A stretch of DNA of 23,713 nt from an uncultured Prevotella sp. (GCA_934215545.1 CAKQAD010000023.1:1-23713); one strand, 5' to 3'; counted from the first letter of the stretch, positions 16,026 through 23,713 are shown. A program made the numbers and translations. The notes: generated from the letters alone by a model not told the origin.

Positions 16026-17351
16026 ATGGAACAACCTAAAGAATCCATGCTCCGCAAAGATGGTGTGAGCTATCTGGTGCCGTTCATCCTTATCACATCG
16101 TGTTTTGCCTTGTGGGGATTTGCCAACGACATCACCAACCCCATGGTGAAAGCCTTCTCAAAGATTTTCCGCATGTCGGCCACCGATGGTGCCTTGGTGC
16201 AGGTGGCTTTCTATGGCGGATACTTTGCCATGGCGTTTCCGGCAGCCATATTCATTCGCCGATACAGCTATAAGGCTGGCGTGCTTGTAGGGCTCGGACT
16301 ATATGCCTTGGGAGCATTCCTATTCTATCCGGCAAAACTTTCTGGCGACTACTATCCGTTCCTTGTCGCATACTTTATTCTAACGTGCGGACTGTCGTTC
16401 TTGGAGACATCGTCTAACCCCTACATACTCTCGATGGGCACAGAGCAGACTGCCACACGCCGACTCAACCTGGCGCAGTCGTTCAATCCTATGGGCTCGC
16501 TGCTGGGCATGTTCGTGGCTATGAACTTCATTCAGGCACGCCTGTCGCCACTCGACACACAGGCACGCTCCACACTAACGCCCGACCAGTTTGAGGCGGT
16601 GAAAGAGTACGACCTCGGCGTGCTCATCGGCCCATATCTCATCATCGGTGCAGTGATATTGGTGATGCTTCTGGTCATTATGTTTGCAAGCATGCCAAAG
16701 AATGGCGACAAGAACCACGACATCAACTTTGTGCCAACTATAAAGCGCATCTTCTGCATGCCACACTATCGTGAGGGAGTGATAGCGCAGTTCTTCTATG
16801 TGGGTGTGCAGATAATGTGCTGGACATTCATCATACAGTATGGCACACGTGTGCTTATGGCTGAGGGCATGACAGAGCAGATGGCTGAGGTGACATCGCA
16901 GCGCTACAACATCATTGCGATGGTGATATTCTGCTGTTCGCGTTTCGTGTGCACCTTCATGCTACGCTATGTGAATACTGGTGTGCTGCTTGCTGCCCTT
17001 GCCGTTGTTGGCGGTGTGCTGGTGGTAGGCGTGATAGGGTTCCAGGACATTCGCGGACTCTATTGTCTTGTGGGTGTCAGCGCATGCATGTCGCTGATGT
17101 TCCCCACTATCTATGGCATTGCCCTTACAGGTCTTGGCGATGACGCCAAGTTTGGTGCAGCCGGTCTCATCATGTCTATCCTTGGTGGCAGCGTGCTGCC
17201 GCCGGTGCAGGCAAGCATCATCGACTGTGGCGAGCTGTTAGGTATGCCTGCCGTCAACGTGTCGTTTGTGTTGCCATTTGTGTGCTTCGTGGTGATTGCC
17301 ATCTACGGCTGGCGCACCTATTTGCGCAGCAAAGGACAGCTGCAAGGATAA
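16026..17351 (+). CDS. fucP: L-fucose:H+ symporter
   Basis: This major facilitator superfamily permease imports L-fucose with protons across the inner membrane. The 441-residue protein has about 12 hydrophobic segments. It carries the FucP hallmark near the N-terminus (FALWGFANDITNPMVKAFSKIF), with the Asp used in proton coupling in E. coli FucP and the surrounding asparagines, followed by FYGGYFAMAFPAA. Later segments include LSFLETSSNPYILSMG and NLAQSFNPMGSLLG. It is the last gene of the fuc cluster, 34 bases after the kinase gene. A family A repeat starts about 30 bases after its stop and may terminate transcription towards the convergent guaD. Confidence 0.95.
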   Translation: MEQPKESMLRKDGVSYLVPFILITSCFALWGFANDITNPMVKAFSKIFRMSATDGALVQVAFYGGYFAMAFPAAIFIRRYSYKAGVLVGLGLYALGAFLFYPAKLSGDYYPFLVAYFILTCGLSFLETSSNPYILSMGTEQTATRRLNLAQSFNPMGSLLGMFVAMNFIQARLSPLDTQARSTLTPDQFEAVKEYDLGVLIGPYLIIGAVILVMLLVIMFASMPKNGDKNHDINFVPTIKRIFCMPHYREGVIAQFFYVGVQIMCWTFIIQYGTRVLMAEGMTEQMAEVTSQRYNIIAMVIFCCSRFVCTFMLRYVNTGVLLAALAVVGGVLVVGVIGFQDIRGLYCLVGVSACMSLMFPTIYGIALTGLGDDAKFGAAGLIMSILGGSVLPPVQASIIDCGELLGMPAVNVSFVLPFVCFVVIAIYGWRTYLRSKGQLQG

Positions 17352-17380
17352 TACATTATAGGGTCAGACCACTGGCCGAC

Positions 17381-17656
17381 TCCCTATATTTTGTCCCTAT
17401 ATTTTCTGTCCCGAGATTTTTTTCTGTCCCGAGATTTTTTTGTCCCGAATTAGAGAATTAGAGAATTTTTGTCAAGCACGTTGTGCTTGACTGTAGGGTG
17501 CGCCGTTCCTGCTTTTCACAAATTAGTTAGCTATAAATCGCAAATGCGTCAGCGCAAAAAATTCTCTAATTCTCTAATTCGGGACAAAAAAAATATCTCG
17601 GGACAAAAAAATATATCGGGACAGAAACGAGGGACAAAAAATATCTCGGGACAAAA
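17381..17656 (+). repeat. Family A composite inverted repeat, copy 3 (between convergent fucP and guaD)
   Basis: The left arm has four GTCCC/T-tract units and TTAGAGAATTAGAGAA. The core has the same 9-bp palindrome GTCAAGCAC/GTGCTTGAC (17471-17491), TGTAGGGTGCGCC, a variable stretch, and TGCG-TCAG-CGCA (17545-17556). The right arm has reverse-complement TTCTCTAATTCTCTAATTC and several GGGACAAAAA units up to 17656. It lacks the GACGC-GAA-GCGTC module present in copies 1 and 2. It fills most of the 330-base gap between convergent genes. Its T-tracts after a long stem on both strands would suit bidirectional termination. Confidence 0.87.
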
Positions 17657-17681
17657 GTAGATTGGTGCAGAGAAGCGAGTG

Positions 17682-18149
17682 TTAATACTCTGTTTTGTCG
17701 GTGCTCTGCTCCCACATTTTAAACGCCTCGAGCGCCTCTGCCCCCAGCAAGCGCTGCATCAGTTTGTGACGTTTGCCCACAGGTAGTGCCAGCTCCTGAT
17801 AGATGAAGTCGTCGTCGAAGCCTATGGTAGCAGCATCTTTACGGTCGTTGCCATAGAATATGCGGTCTAGATGAGCCCAGTAGATGGCACCAAGACACAT
17901 AGGGCATGGCTCGCACGAAGTGTAGATGTCGCACCCCTCGAGGTCGAAGGTGCCAAGCTGGCGTGTTGCCTGCCTGATGCAGTTCACCTCGGCATGTGCC
18001 GTAGGGTCGTTGTCGATGGTGACGCTATTCGATGCTTCTGCCACTATTTCGCCATCACGGGCTATGACGGCGCCGAAGGGACCGCCTCCCTTGCGCACGC
18101 TCTCCTCTGCCAAGGCAATGGCGCGGCGCATCAGTTGTTCGTTTGTCAT
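17682..18149 (-). CDS. guaD: Guanine deaminase (cytidine deaminase-like fold)
   Basis: It deaminates guanine to xanthine in purine salvage. The 155-residue protein has the zinc deaminase motifs HAE (52-54) and PCPMC with C82 and C85. It closely matches my recollection of Bacillus subtilis GuaD, sharing DPTAHAEV, YTSCEPCPMCLGAIYWA and GFDDxFIY and a similar length (156). This distinguishes it from tRNA adenosine deaminase TadA, which lacks the GFDD block. The start at 18149 gives the expected N-terminus MTNEQLMRRAIALAEESV. It stands alone, convergent with fucP and divergent from the secreted protein gene. Confidence 0.9.
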   Translation of the reverse strand: MTNEQLMRRAIALAEESVRKGGGPFGAVIARDGEIVAEASNSVTIDNDPTAHAEVNCIRQATRQLGTFDLEGCDIYTSCEPCPMCLGAIYWAHLDRIFYGNDRKDAATIGFDDDFIYQELALPVGKRHKLMQRLLGAEALEAFKMWEQSTDKTEY

Positions 18150-18186
18150 TATGATTGCTTTTTAGATGTTTGTAGTTCTGATGCCA

Positions 18187-18194
18187 CAAACTTA
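18187..18194 (-). promoter_or_regulatory. -7 promoter element for guaD
   Basis: Read on the minus strand the sequence is TAAGTTTG, a full match to TAnnTTTG, about 38 bases before the guaD start. The -33 region is not convincing. Confidence 0.5.
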
Positions 18195-18347
18195 CAAATA
18201 ATTTTTGTAAACACCGCCATGTGCATAAGCTAATAATAGCCGTTTTGGGGTGTTTAATGTTCGATTGGTAGGATGAGTGTGGTTTAAAAAATATTAAAAA
18301 TAATATTTTTGTCTGTAATAATATATTCATAAAAAAGAAAATAGTAT

Positions 18348-18355
18348 TACTTTTG
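18348..18355 (+). promoter_or_regulatory. -7 promoter element for the secreted protein gene
   Basis: TACTTTTG fits TAnnTTTG and is followed by an AT-rich leader of about 100 bases. The leader contains a small hairpin ACGAC-CTTGA-GTCGT (18417-18431). Upstream, an AT-only palindrome (AAAAATATTA/TAATATTTTT, 18287-18310) lies between the two divergent promoters. Apart from these signals I see nothing else in the 314-base gap 18150-18463. Confidence 0.5.
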
Positions 18356-18463
18356 CACAATCTTAAGTCGCTTATCAATAGCATATTAAACCTTTAATAG
18401 AACAAAAAAAGAAATTACGACCTTGAGTCGTGTGTTTTAGAATAATAATTAAAATCACGTGAT

Positions 18464-20347
18464 ATGATGTTTAAAAAATTCTTATTTAGTGTAGTTGCGC
18501 TTTGCTGCTTTATGTTTGGCGCAACAAAGGCTGCTGATATCAGCACCATTGAGAAAGACTATGCTCCTAATGGCGCCACATTTACTTACGACTTTACCAT
18601 CGATTGGACCACACATAAACTTGTGGTGGTGATGGATGTTTCTAATTGTAAGGGTACTACGTTAAGCAGTGGTAACTATAGTCCAGAGAACCTATTCTCA
18701 GTTCGTGGAACTTCTGAAACAACAGTTGATAATGGCATGCATGTGTGGTTCGACAAGAATGGAGATAAGAAATTCTATATTCAGGAAGGCTGGGGTTGGA
18801 ACGGTGCAAAAGGTATTAAAGTAACTACTGTTAATGATTATCACAATGTTACCTTAGTATTCACCAAGGCAGCTGGTATATCTGTAAATGGCACTGCCAC
18901 AAATGGTACTACTGGAGGAGCTAACTATCTTGACCAACTTAATACCCAGAACTTCTTTACTAATTATAGCGACAGCTATAAGTTTGAGAGCCAGCAGGGT
19001 AAAGGTCGCTCACATGCTATATACAAGAGCGTGAAGGTGGTGCCTCTCAATGCAGAGAGCAATGCTATTGCATATAATGAGTCAGGAAAAACATCTGCTA
19101 CTCTGCTTCAGAGTGGTGTGGCAAACGCAACAGAGAAAAATACAACAGTTAATCTGTCGAACCAGATTTTTCGCGTTGTTATGAACCTAGATAATTGTGT
19201 GGCTAAGACAGATGGTCATAACTATAACTTGCTCAATCTCTCGGCTGGTGAAACAAGTGGCGCTTATAACTCAGGTAGTACTGGCAATGGCGTGGTGCAT
19301 GTGTATTACCAGAAACAAGAACGTAAAAACCATAGAAATAATGTTGATGGAACGACTACAACGTTTAGTAATGGTGTTTTGTGGTTCGATATTGCAACCA
19401 GTAGCAATACATCCTACTATGGTGCATCGCCAATTGAAATCACTGGTGGTGATGTAACGATAGAACTTCGTTCAGATGGTATATATGTCAATGGTGAGCG
19501 CAAACTTGTGGCAAGTGGGGCGTCTTACTCTTCTCTTGTAAGCAATCTGTTTACTGCTGAATCACATAAGGTGTACTATGGCAATAATGAGAATTCCGCC
19601 AATCAGGCATCGGCAGCTGAGTATAAGGAAATATCTATAGTGCCCTTTGTTACAGCTACAAAATTGCTGCAGGGTGACAATAACAACGAGACATTATCAT
19701 CATTGTTATATGCAGGAAACAAGAACATAGTTATCGACCGCACTTTCGTGTCGACCGACTGGAACACTCTGTGTTTGCCATTTGCACTTACCAACGCAAA
19801 GCTGAAGGCGGCGTTAGGAAATGATGTAAAGGTATGCAAGTTGGGTTCAGTGGCAGACAATGTCGTAAGCTTTGTCGATTGCAGTTCTGAGGACATTACA
19901 GCTGGTAAGCCTTACTTTGTGAAGCCTGCTAACACCGTTTCGAATCCATCATTTACCGATGTGCAGATTACTACATTGTTGCCTTCTGTCGATGGAAATG
20001 AAGGTGAAATTCAGTTTGCCGGCACTTTAAATCCTATTGCTCTCAAGACCGATGGTACTAATCTCTTTATTGTTACTGGTGGTAAATTCCAGAGGCCTCT
20101 TGCAACTGCCAACACCATGAAGGGCTTCCGTGCCTACCTCATTGTGCCTGCAGGAACCGAAGCCAACAAGCTCTCGTCACGCTTCGGTGGTGTGGAGACT
20201 GCCATTGTAGAGACTTTCGTAGATGCAGTGAAGACTGCCGACAACCGCGTGTTCAACCTGCAGGGACAGATGGTAGGAACATCGCTCAATGGTCTGCCTG
20301 CCGGCCTGTATATCCAGAATGGCAAGAAGGTGCTTGTGCGCAAGTAA
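18464..20347 (+). CDS. Secreted two-domain protein with C-terminal sorting-like tail
   Basis: No characterised function recognised. Of 627 residues, the first 23 are a signal peptide (MMFKKFLFSVVALCCFMFGATKA|AD). Two copies of a beta-rich domain follow (about 36-195 and 225-395). Matched landmarks are KLVVVMDVSNC/FRVVMNLDNC, GMHVWFDK/VVHVYYQK, an ISVNG/IYVNG strand, and SVKVVPL/EISIVPF ends; the pattern resembles concanavalin/LamG-like sugar-binding folds, which is an inference. A third module begins near 430 (TDWNTLCLPF...GKPYFVKPA), common in Prevotella surface proteins. The tail NRVFNLQGQMVGTSLNGLPAGLYIQNGKKVLVRK resembles type IX secretion sorting domains. Codon use is more AT-rich than the neighbours, especially in the first two thirds. 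The second ATG (18467) is an equally good start. Confidence 0.85.
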   Translation: MMFKKFLFSVVALCCFMFGATKAADISTIEKDYAPNGATFTYDFTIDWTTHKLVVVMDVSNCKGTTLSSGNYSPENLFSVRGTSETTVDNGMHVWFDKNGDKKFYIQEGWGWNGAKGIKVTTVNDYHNVTLVFTKAAGISVNGTATNGTTGGANYLDQLNTQNFFTNYSDSYKFESQQGKGRSHAIYKSVKVVPLNAESNAIAYNESGKTSATLLQSGVANATEKNTTVNLSNQIFRVVMNLDNCVAKTDGHNYNLLNLSAGETSGAYNSGSTGNGVVHVYYQKQERKNHRNNVDGTTTTFSNGVLWFDIATSSNTSYYGASPIEITGGDVTIELRSDGIYVNGERKLVASGASYSSLVSNLFTAESHKVYYGNNENSANQASAAEYKEISIVPFVTATKLLQGDNNNETLSSLLYAGNKNIVIDRTFVSTDWNTLCLPFALTNAKLKAALGNDVKVCKLGSVADNVVSFVDCSSEDITAGKPYFVKPANTVSNPSFTDVQITTLLPSVDGNEGEIQFAGTLNPIALKTDGTNLFIVTGGKFQRPLATANTMKGFRAYLIVPAGTEANKLSSRFGGVETAIVETFVDAVKTADNRVFNLQGQMVGTSLNGLPAGLYIQNGKKVLVRK

Positions 20348-20452
20348 TCCTTAGCTCTGCCTTGGCTGATGTATAGGCTGGGGTAGGCGCAAACAATTCA
20401 AAACATCCTCCCGTTGTAGGGAAAAGCCCTAATGCTTCGGGATTATTATATA

Positions 20453-20510
20453 AAAATAGACGGATAGGTGTCTGCGAGCAAGCTCTCGCCACCTATCCGT
20501 CTATTTTTTT
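20453..20510 (+). terminator. Rho-independent terminator after the secreted protein gene
   Basis: A perfect 18-bp stem (20453-20470 with 20490-20507, including GACGGATAGGTG/CACCTATCCGTC) ends in a run of seven T. The loop can form a second small hairpin, GCGAG/CTCGC. It lies about 105 bases after the stop codon and faces the end of convergent radC. The remaining DNA to radC is AT-rich with no further feature seen. Confidence 0.92.
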
Positions 20511-20635
20511 ATCCCAAAAGAAGTTATAGCATAATGACAATCTTCACAATTAGCTATAACAACCGATTTGGGTTTATTATTATCATTATATTATAGCGAT
20601 GTTTAGCCACGCATTGTTAGCTCATAACATGCCAA

Positions 20636-21379
20636 TCACAGTCTGCCCTCTTCTGCATAGCTGTAATATCTGCCATCGGTAATGATGACATGGTCGACCA
20701 TGTGTATGCGCATGGTTTGTGCCGCCTCTTTTATGCGTTTTGTAAGGCGGTCGTCGTCGCCACTGGGGCGTGCGTTGCCACTGGGATGATTGTGTATCAG
20801 TGTGAGCACGGTGGCGTTGGCAAGCAGTGCCTCGCGCATTATTACCCTTACGTCGACAGCTGTTTCTGATAGTCCGCCATGCGACAGCTTCACCGCCTTT
20901 ATCAGTCGGAAGCGCTGGTTCATCAGCAGCAGCCATGCCTCTTCGGTGTCGAGGTCTTGCATGCGTGGTAGCATAAATTCGTAAACGGCAGTTGCCGAAC
21001 CAAGGTCGGGGCGCTCGACAGGCTTTGTGGCTTGCCGCCGTTTGCCCAGTTCGCAGGCAGCGATGATGGTGATGGCCTTGGCTTCGCCGATGCCCTTATA
21101 GGCAGTGAGGTCGTGCAGCGACATCTTGCCCAGTGAGTTGAGATTGTCGTGGCAGTCGTGCAAGATATGCTGCATCAGCGACACAGCACTCTCGTCCTGG
21201 CTGCCTGACCCTATAAGGATGGCAAGCAGTTCGGCATCCGACAGGCTCTCCGCCCCTTTGTCGCGCAGCTTCTCGCGAGGACGGTCTTCTTCTGCCCACT
21301 TGTTTATGGCAAAGCCCTGCTGGGCAGTGGGGGCAGCATCAGTGGAAGGCAGCTGACAGATGGTTTTGTTGTGTTTCAT
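20636..21379 (-). CDS. radC: RadC family JAMM-domain protein
   Basis: The 247-residue protein has an N-terminal helix-hairpin-helix-like region (PREKLRDKGAESLSDAELLAILIGSGS and LTAYKGIGEAKAITIIAACELGKR). Its C-terminal JAB/JAMM metalloprotease-like domain carries HNHPSG (196-201) followed by S-G-D-D, plus an upstream glutamate. This is the standard RadC layout and length. The name implies DNA repair, but the biochemical role of the family is unsettled; the E. coli gene is dispensable for repair. It follows the glycosyltransferase gene by 35 bases on the same strand and is probably cotranscribed with it. No phage or integrative-element genes lie near, so it looks like the chromosomal housekeeping copy. 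Confidence 0.94.
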   Translation of the reverse strand: MKHNKTICQLPSTDAAPTAQQGFAINKWAEEDRPREKLRDKGAESLSDAELLAILIGSGSQDESAVSLMQHILHDCHDNLNSLGKMSLHDLTAYKGIGEAKAITIIAACELGKRRQATKPVERPDLGSATAVYEFMLPRMQDLDTEEAWLLLMNQRFRLIKAVKLSHGGLSETAVDVRVIMREALLANATVLTLIHNHPSGNARPSGDDDRLTKRIKEAAQTMRIHMVDHVIITDGRYYSYAEEGRL

Positions 21380-21414
21380 AAGGTAGTGGTTGACAGATGC
21401 ATGTAGGTGCTGTG

Positions 21415-22428
21415 TTATTTATAGAATGTCTTCTCGAAGGCGGCAAACTCCGATTTGCCACGCACGCATCGTTTCCACCATGCCTCGATAAATCCGAAGC
21501 CATAGCCCATGAGCTGCACATAGGCAGCAGCGATGCTACGCACGCCTATAGCTACGCTATGGTTGGCGCGTGCTGAGTCGATGCTTATGAGCAGTGCATA
21601 GAGCACCAATGGCAGCAACGGCAGCCATGCCAGCTTAGGGCAAATGGCAAGCAGTGCCAGGCAGAGCACCATCATCGACAGCACACCCACGGTGAACACC
21701 ATTGGCAGCAGATGCACTAATTTCAGCGACTCAGGATATTTCTTGTAGAGGTTGATGCGTGCAATGCCCGAGTTGTACACCTGACGGAAGAACTTACGCA
21801 GGTCGGTGCGGCGCTTGTGCCATACCCATGCCTCTGGAAACAGGCGGCAGCGCAAGCCAGCCTTGAAGATGCGTATCGAGAAATCGATGTCCTCGCCAAA
21901 GCGCATCTTTGAGAAACCGCCCAACTCCACATATCTGTCGCGGCGCACACCCATATTGAATGAGCGTGGGTAGAACTTGTCGAGCTTCTTCTTGCCACCG
22001 CGTATGCCACCAGTGGTGAAGAATGATGTCATGGAGTAGGATATCGCTTTCTGTGTGTCGGTGAATGAGGGGTGTGAGCAGTCCGGACCACCGAAGGCAT
22101 CGGCATCGTTGTGTTGTAGCTCGCTGCTCACTGCCGCCAGATAGCCCTCTGGAAGCACCACATCGGAGTCGAGGATGATGACATAGTCGCCATGCGCACG
22201 CTCCACACCATAGTTACGGCTCTGTCCGGGTCCGGAGTTGGGCTTTTCAAAATAGTACAGGCATAGCTTGTCGGTGTATTTGTTGCACACATCGCGGCAA
22301 GGTATGGAAGAACCATCCTCCACCACGATCACCTCAAAATCCAATACCGTCTGGCGTGTCAGACTGTCAAGTAGCTCGTCGACCTCATCCGGACGGTTGT
22401 AAACAGGAACTATTATACTATACTTCAT
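21415..22428 (-). CDS. Family 2 glycosyltransferase, membrane-associated
   Basis: The 337-residue GT-A enzyme probably transfers a sugar from a nucleotide donor to a surface glycan or lipid carrier; donor and acceptor are unknown. The N-terminus SIIVPVYNRPDEVDELLDSL and VEDGS (36-40) form the nucleotide-binding fold. DSD (87-89) is the metal-binding DxD motif, and GED (178-180) the probable catalytic acid region, followed by KRRTDLRKFFRQVYN. The C-terminal part holds two to three hydrophobic segments (about 225-275 and near 300) that would anchor it to the inner membrane. ATG at 22428 is chosen because MKYSIIVPVYNRP is the family start; the open frame upstream adds 23 unsupported residues. 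It precedes radC. Confidence 0.88.
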   Translation of the reverse strand: MKYSIIVPVYNRPDEVDELLDSLTRQTVLDFEVIVVEDGSSIPCRDVCNKYTDKLCLYYFEKPNSGPGQSRNYGVERAHGDYVIILDSDVVLPEGYLAAVSSELQHNDADAFGGPDCSHPSFTDTQKAISYSMTSFFTTGGIRGGKKKLDKFYPRSFNMGVRRDRYVELGGFSKMRFGEDIDFSIRIFKAGLRCRLFPEAWVWHKRRTDLRKFFRQVYNSGIARINLYKKYPESLKLVHLLPMVFTVGVLSMMVLCLALLAICPKLAWLPLLPLVLYALLISIDSARANHSVAIGVRSIAAAYVQLMGYGFGFIEAWWKRCVRGKSEFAAFEKTFYK

Positions 22429-22459
22429 ATCTATCTGTGTTTTGTTTGGTATGGCACAC

Positions 22460-22467
22460 CAAAAATA
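22460..22467 (-). promoter_or_regulatory. Possible -7 element for the glycosyltransferase-radC pair
   Basis: On the minus strand this reads TATTTTTG, matching TAnnTTTG, 31 bases before the start codon. No -33 box occurs at the usual distance. The rest of the 304-base gap to efp holds only the hairpins listed separately. Confidence 0.35.
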
Positions 22468-22531
22468 AATGCCTTTCTGTCTGTTGGCGTGCGCCAAAAC
22501 TCGGGGTGAATATGTTTATAATGCATCGCCT

Positions 22532-22570
22532 CACTCCACTCTTTCAGAATATACCTTGGTTAGTGGAGTG
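22532..22570. terminator. Short hairpin between efp and the glycosyltransferase gene
   Basis: CACTCCACT (22532-22540) pairs with AGTGGAGTG (22562-22570) across a 21-base loop. No T-run follows on either strand, so termination is doubtful. It could be a transcript-stabilising structure or chance. Confidence 0.35.
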
Positions 22571-22586
22571 GGGAGGGATGTTAACG

Positions 22587-22668
22587 AAAAAGAGTAAAAA
22601 AGTAAGGAGCACCATCAAGGCATAACATAGTTGTCCTGCCCAGTGCTTTTTACTTTTCTACTCTTTTT
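22587..22668 (-). terminator. Probable terminator after efp
   Basis: Two 26-base arms (22587-22612 and 22643-22668) are inverted copies differing at three positions. On the minus strand the hairpin ends in T-rich sequence (TACTCTTTTT). It lies 64 bases beyond the efp stop and separates efp from the glycosyltransferase gene. The A/T-rich arms would serve both strands. Confidence 0.7.
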
Positions 22669-22732
22669 ACCTTATTATATATGGCATGTCCGTTGGCATG
22701 CCCATTGTGAATAGTCTCGTAGGTAAAGGATA

Positions 22733-23299
22733 TTACTCCTTAACGCGCTGCAAGTAGCTGCCATCGCGAGTGTCCACCTGCACGAGGTCGCCCTCGTTAA
22801 CAAACAGAGGCACGCGAATCTCAGCGCCAGTCTCAAGAGTTGCAGGCTTGAGAGTGTTGGTGGCGGTGTCGCCCTTGATACCAGGCTCAGAGTGAGTAAC
22901 GCGCAATATAGTCTTCACTGGCATCTCACCATAGAGCACTGTCTCTGTGTCGGCGTCGGAAACCACCTCGATGATGTCGCTCTCCTTCATGAAGTCAACA
23001 CCGGTGATGAGGTCGTGAGCGATAGGAATCTGGTCGTAAGTCTCCTGGTTCATGAAGATATAGTCTTCACCCTCCTTGTAGAGGTACTGGTAAGGACGAC
23101 GCTCTACACGCACATCCTCAAGCTTCTCGCTGATGTCGAAACGACGCTCCAACACACGGCCGTCAACAACGTTCTTAAGCTTAACACGCATAAAAGTGTT
23201 GCCCTTGCCTGGCTTAACATGGAGGAAATCGATGACGAAGAAGAGCTTGCCGTCCATACGGATGCAAGTTCCCATCTTAATGTCTTGTGAATTGATCAT
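22733..23299 (-). CDS. efp: Elongation factor P
   Basis: EF-P binds the ribosome between the P and E sites and relieves stalling at polyproline stretches. The 188-residue length is normal, with three beta-barrel domains: KOW-like N-terminal (MINSQDIKMGTCIRMDGKLFFVIDFLHVKPGKGNTF), a central OB domain and a C-terminal OB domain ending VQVDTRDGSYLQRVKE. The functional loop tip reads PGKGN with K32, the position modified by lysylation or other chemistry in many bacteria; no modification enzyme gene is in the window. The gene has its own clear promoter and terminator, so it is monocistronic. Confidence 0.97.
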   Translation of the reverse strand: MINSQDIKMGTCIRMDGKLFFVIDFLHVKPGKGNTFMRVKLKNVVDGRVLERRFDISEKLEDVRVERRPYQYLYKEGEDYIFMNQETYDQIPIAHDLITGVDFMKESDIIEVVSDADTETVLYGEMPVKTILRVTHSEPGIKGDTATNTLKPATLETGAEIRVPLFVNEGDLVQVDTRDGSYLQRVKE

Positions 23300-23366
23300 T
23301 GCTTAAAATATTTATTTTATATGTTATTTCCGTAAATTCTTATATGCTATTTCCGAAATTCGGGTG

Positions 23367-23399
23367 CAAAGTTAGTGAAAGAATTGCATATAAACACAA
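23367..23399 (-). promoter_or_regulatory. efp promoter
   Basis: On the minus strand the -33 box is TTGT (23396-23399) and the -7 box is TAACTTTG (23367-23374), with a 21-base spacer. Both fit the Bacteroidetes consensus. The leader to the efp ATG is about 65 bases. Confidence 0.7.
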
Positions 23400-23481
23400 T
23401 ATTCATCGACTTTTTGTCGATTACACCTTATTTTAATATAATAAAAGACCTTTTAAAAGGCTCATGAGAAGCTATGAACTA

Positions 23482-23713
23482 ATCCCGATTTTTTTCTCCC
23501 GATTATTTTTTCAGTCCCGATATATTTTTTTGTCCCGAATTAGAGAATTAGAGAATTTTTCTTTACTCTGATTTTTAGTCCCGAGATTTTTTCAGTCCCG
23601 ATATATTTTTTTTGTCCCGAATTAGAGAATTAGAGAATTTTTGCGCTGACGCATTTGTGAAACATGACGCTTTGCGTCTTAGTTTGGTGTTGCGCACCCT
23701 ACAGTCAAGCACA
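23482..23713 (-). repeat. Family A composite inverted repeat, copy 4 (reversed, cut by window end)
   Basis: The core modules occur in reverse complement and reverse order compared with copies 1-3: TGCGCTGACGCA (23642-23653), GACGC-TTT-GCGTC (23666-23678), then GCGCACCCTACAGTCAAGCACA to the window end. The visible arm has GTCCCGA/T-tract units and a direct duplication of TTAGAGAATTAGAGAA, the first copy followed by the CTTTACTCTGATTTTT spacer also seen in copy 1. It starts about 180 bases upstream of the efp start. The far arm is outside the window. Confidence 0.85.

Noticed and set aside
17469..17660. 63-codon frame ending in repeated KNISGQK
   Set aside because: It lies wholly in family A copy 3. 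The peptide repeats come from GGGACAAAAAATATC units and are not a gene.
18286..18310. AT-only palindrome as a terminator
   Set aside because: The stem is only A-T pairs and lies between divergent promoters, so a terminator role is unlikely. It was noted only as part of the promoter region.
20636..21379. radC as a sign of a mobile island
   Set aside because: RadC-like genes do occur on islands, but here there is no integrase, phage or conjugation gene and the neighbours are housekeeping genes.
22429..22497. 23-residue N-terminal extension of the glycosyltransferase
   Set aside because: Family proteins begin at MKYSIIVPVYN, and a -7-like element overlaps the extension.
22356..22625. 89-codon plus-strand frame across the glycosyltransferase start and the efp terminator
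   Set aside because: It crosses terminator and promoter signals, has no family features, and overlaps the supported minus-strand gene start.

Overview
The window looks like chromosomal DNA of a Bacteroidales bacterium, most likely Prevotellaceae. The signs are a C-terminal Prevotella-type sorting tail on a secreted protein, promoters with a TAnnTTTG -7 box, translation starts without Shine-Dalgarno sequences, the guaD and carboxynorspermidine dehydrogenase types present, and dense intergenic inverted-repeat arrays. Genus is an inference from gene content. No rRNA, tRNA, CRISPR array or transposase was recognised.

Layout. Positions 1-2962 carry the acetate pathway (pta, ackA) and end in a strong terminator. 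A conserved hypothetical gene and a carboxynorspermidine dehydrogenase (polyamine synthesis) follow. Next comes a small four-helix-bundle (S23/IVP family) gene lying inside a large inverted repeat, then recA with its own terminator. A long minus-strand gene encodes a Dna2-like nuclease-helicase. Reading right again come a SufT-like (MIP18/DUF59) protein, lpxH, and the L-fucose genes fucI, fucA, a fuculose/rhamnulose kinase, and fucP. Convergent to these is a guanine deaminase. A low-GC secreted two-domain protein stands alone between its own promoter and terminator. The right end is minus-strand: efp, then a family 2 glycosyltransferase followed by radC.

Two families of non-coding repeat explain most of the intergenic DNA. 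Family A has four copies (1-268, 13546-13848, 17381-17656, 23482-end). Each has inverted arms of GTCCCGA/T-tract units and TTAGAGAA units around a core of ordered small hairpins. The last copy is reversed and cut by the window edge. Family B (1399-1665, 5035-5182, 5576-5775) consists of TTTTGAATT arrays facing AATTCAAAA arrays, broken up by GC-rich palindromes with three-base loops. It fills gaps almost exactly from stop codon to start codon.

How the genes work together. Imported fucose (FucP) is isomerised (FucI), phosphorylated (kinase) and cleaved (FucA) to dihydroxyacetone phosphate and lactaldehyde. Pta-AckA turns acetyl-CoA into acetate with ATP gain. The most unusual part is the repeat landscape, above all the S23/IVP gene enclosed by inverted repeats, which recalls the protein-coding intervening sequences found in some 23S rRNA genes but here lies next to recA.
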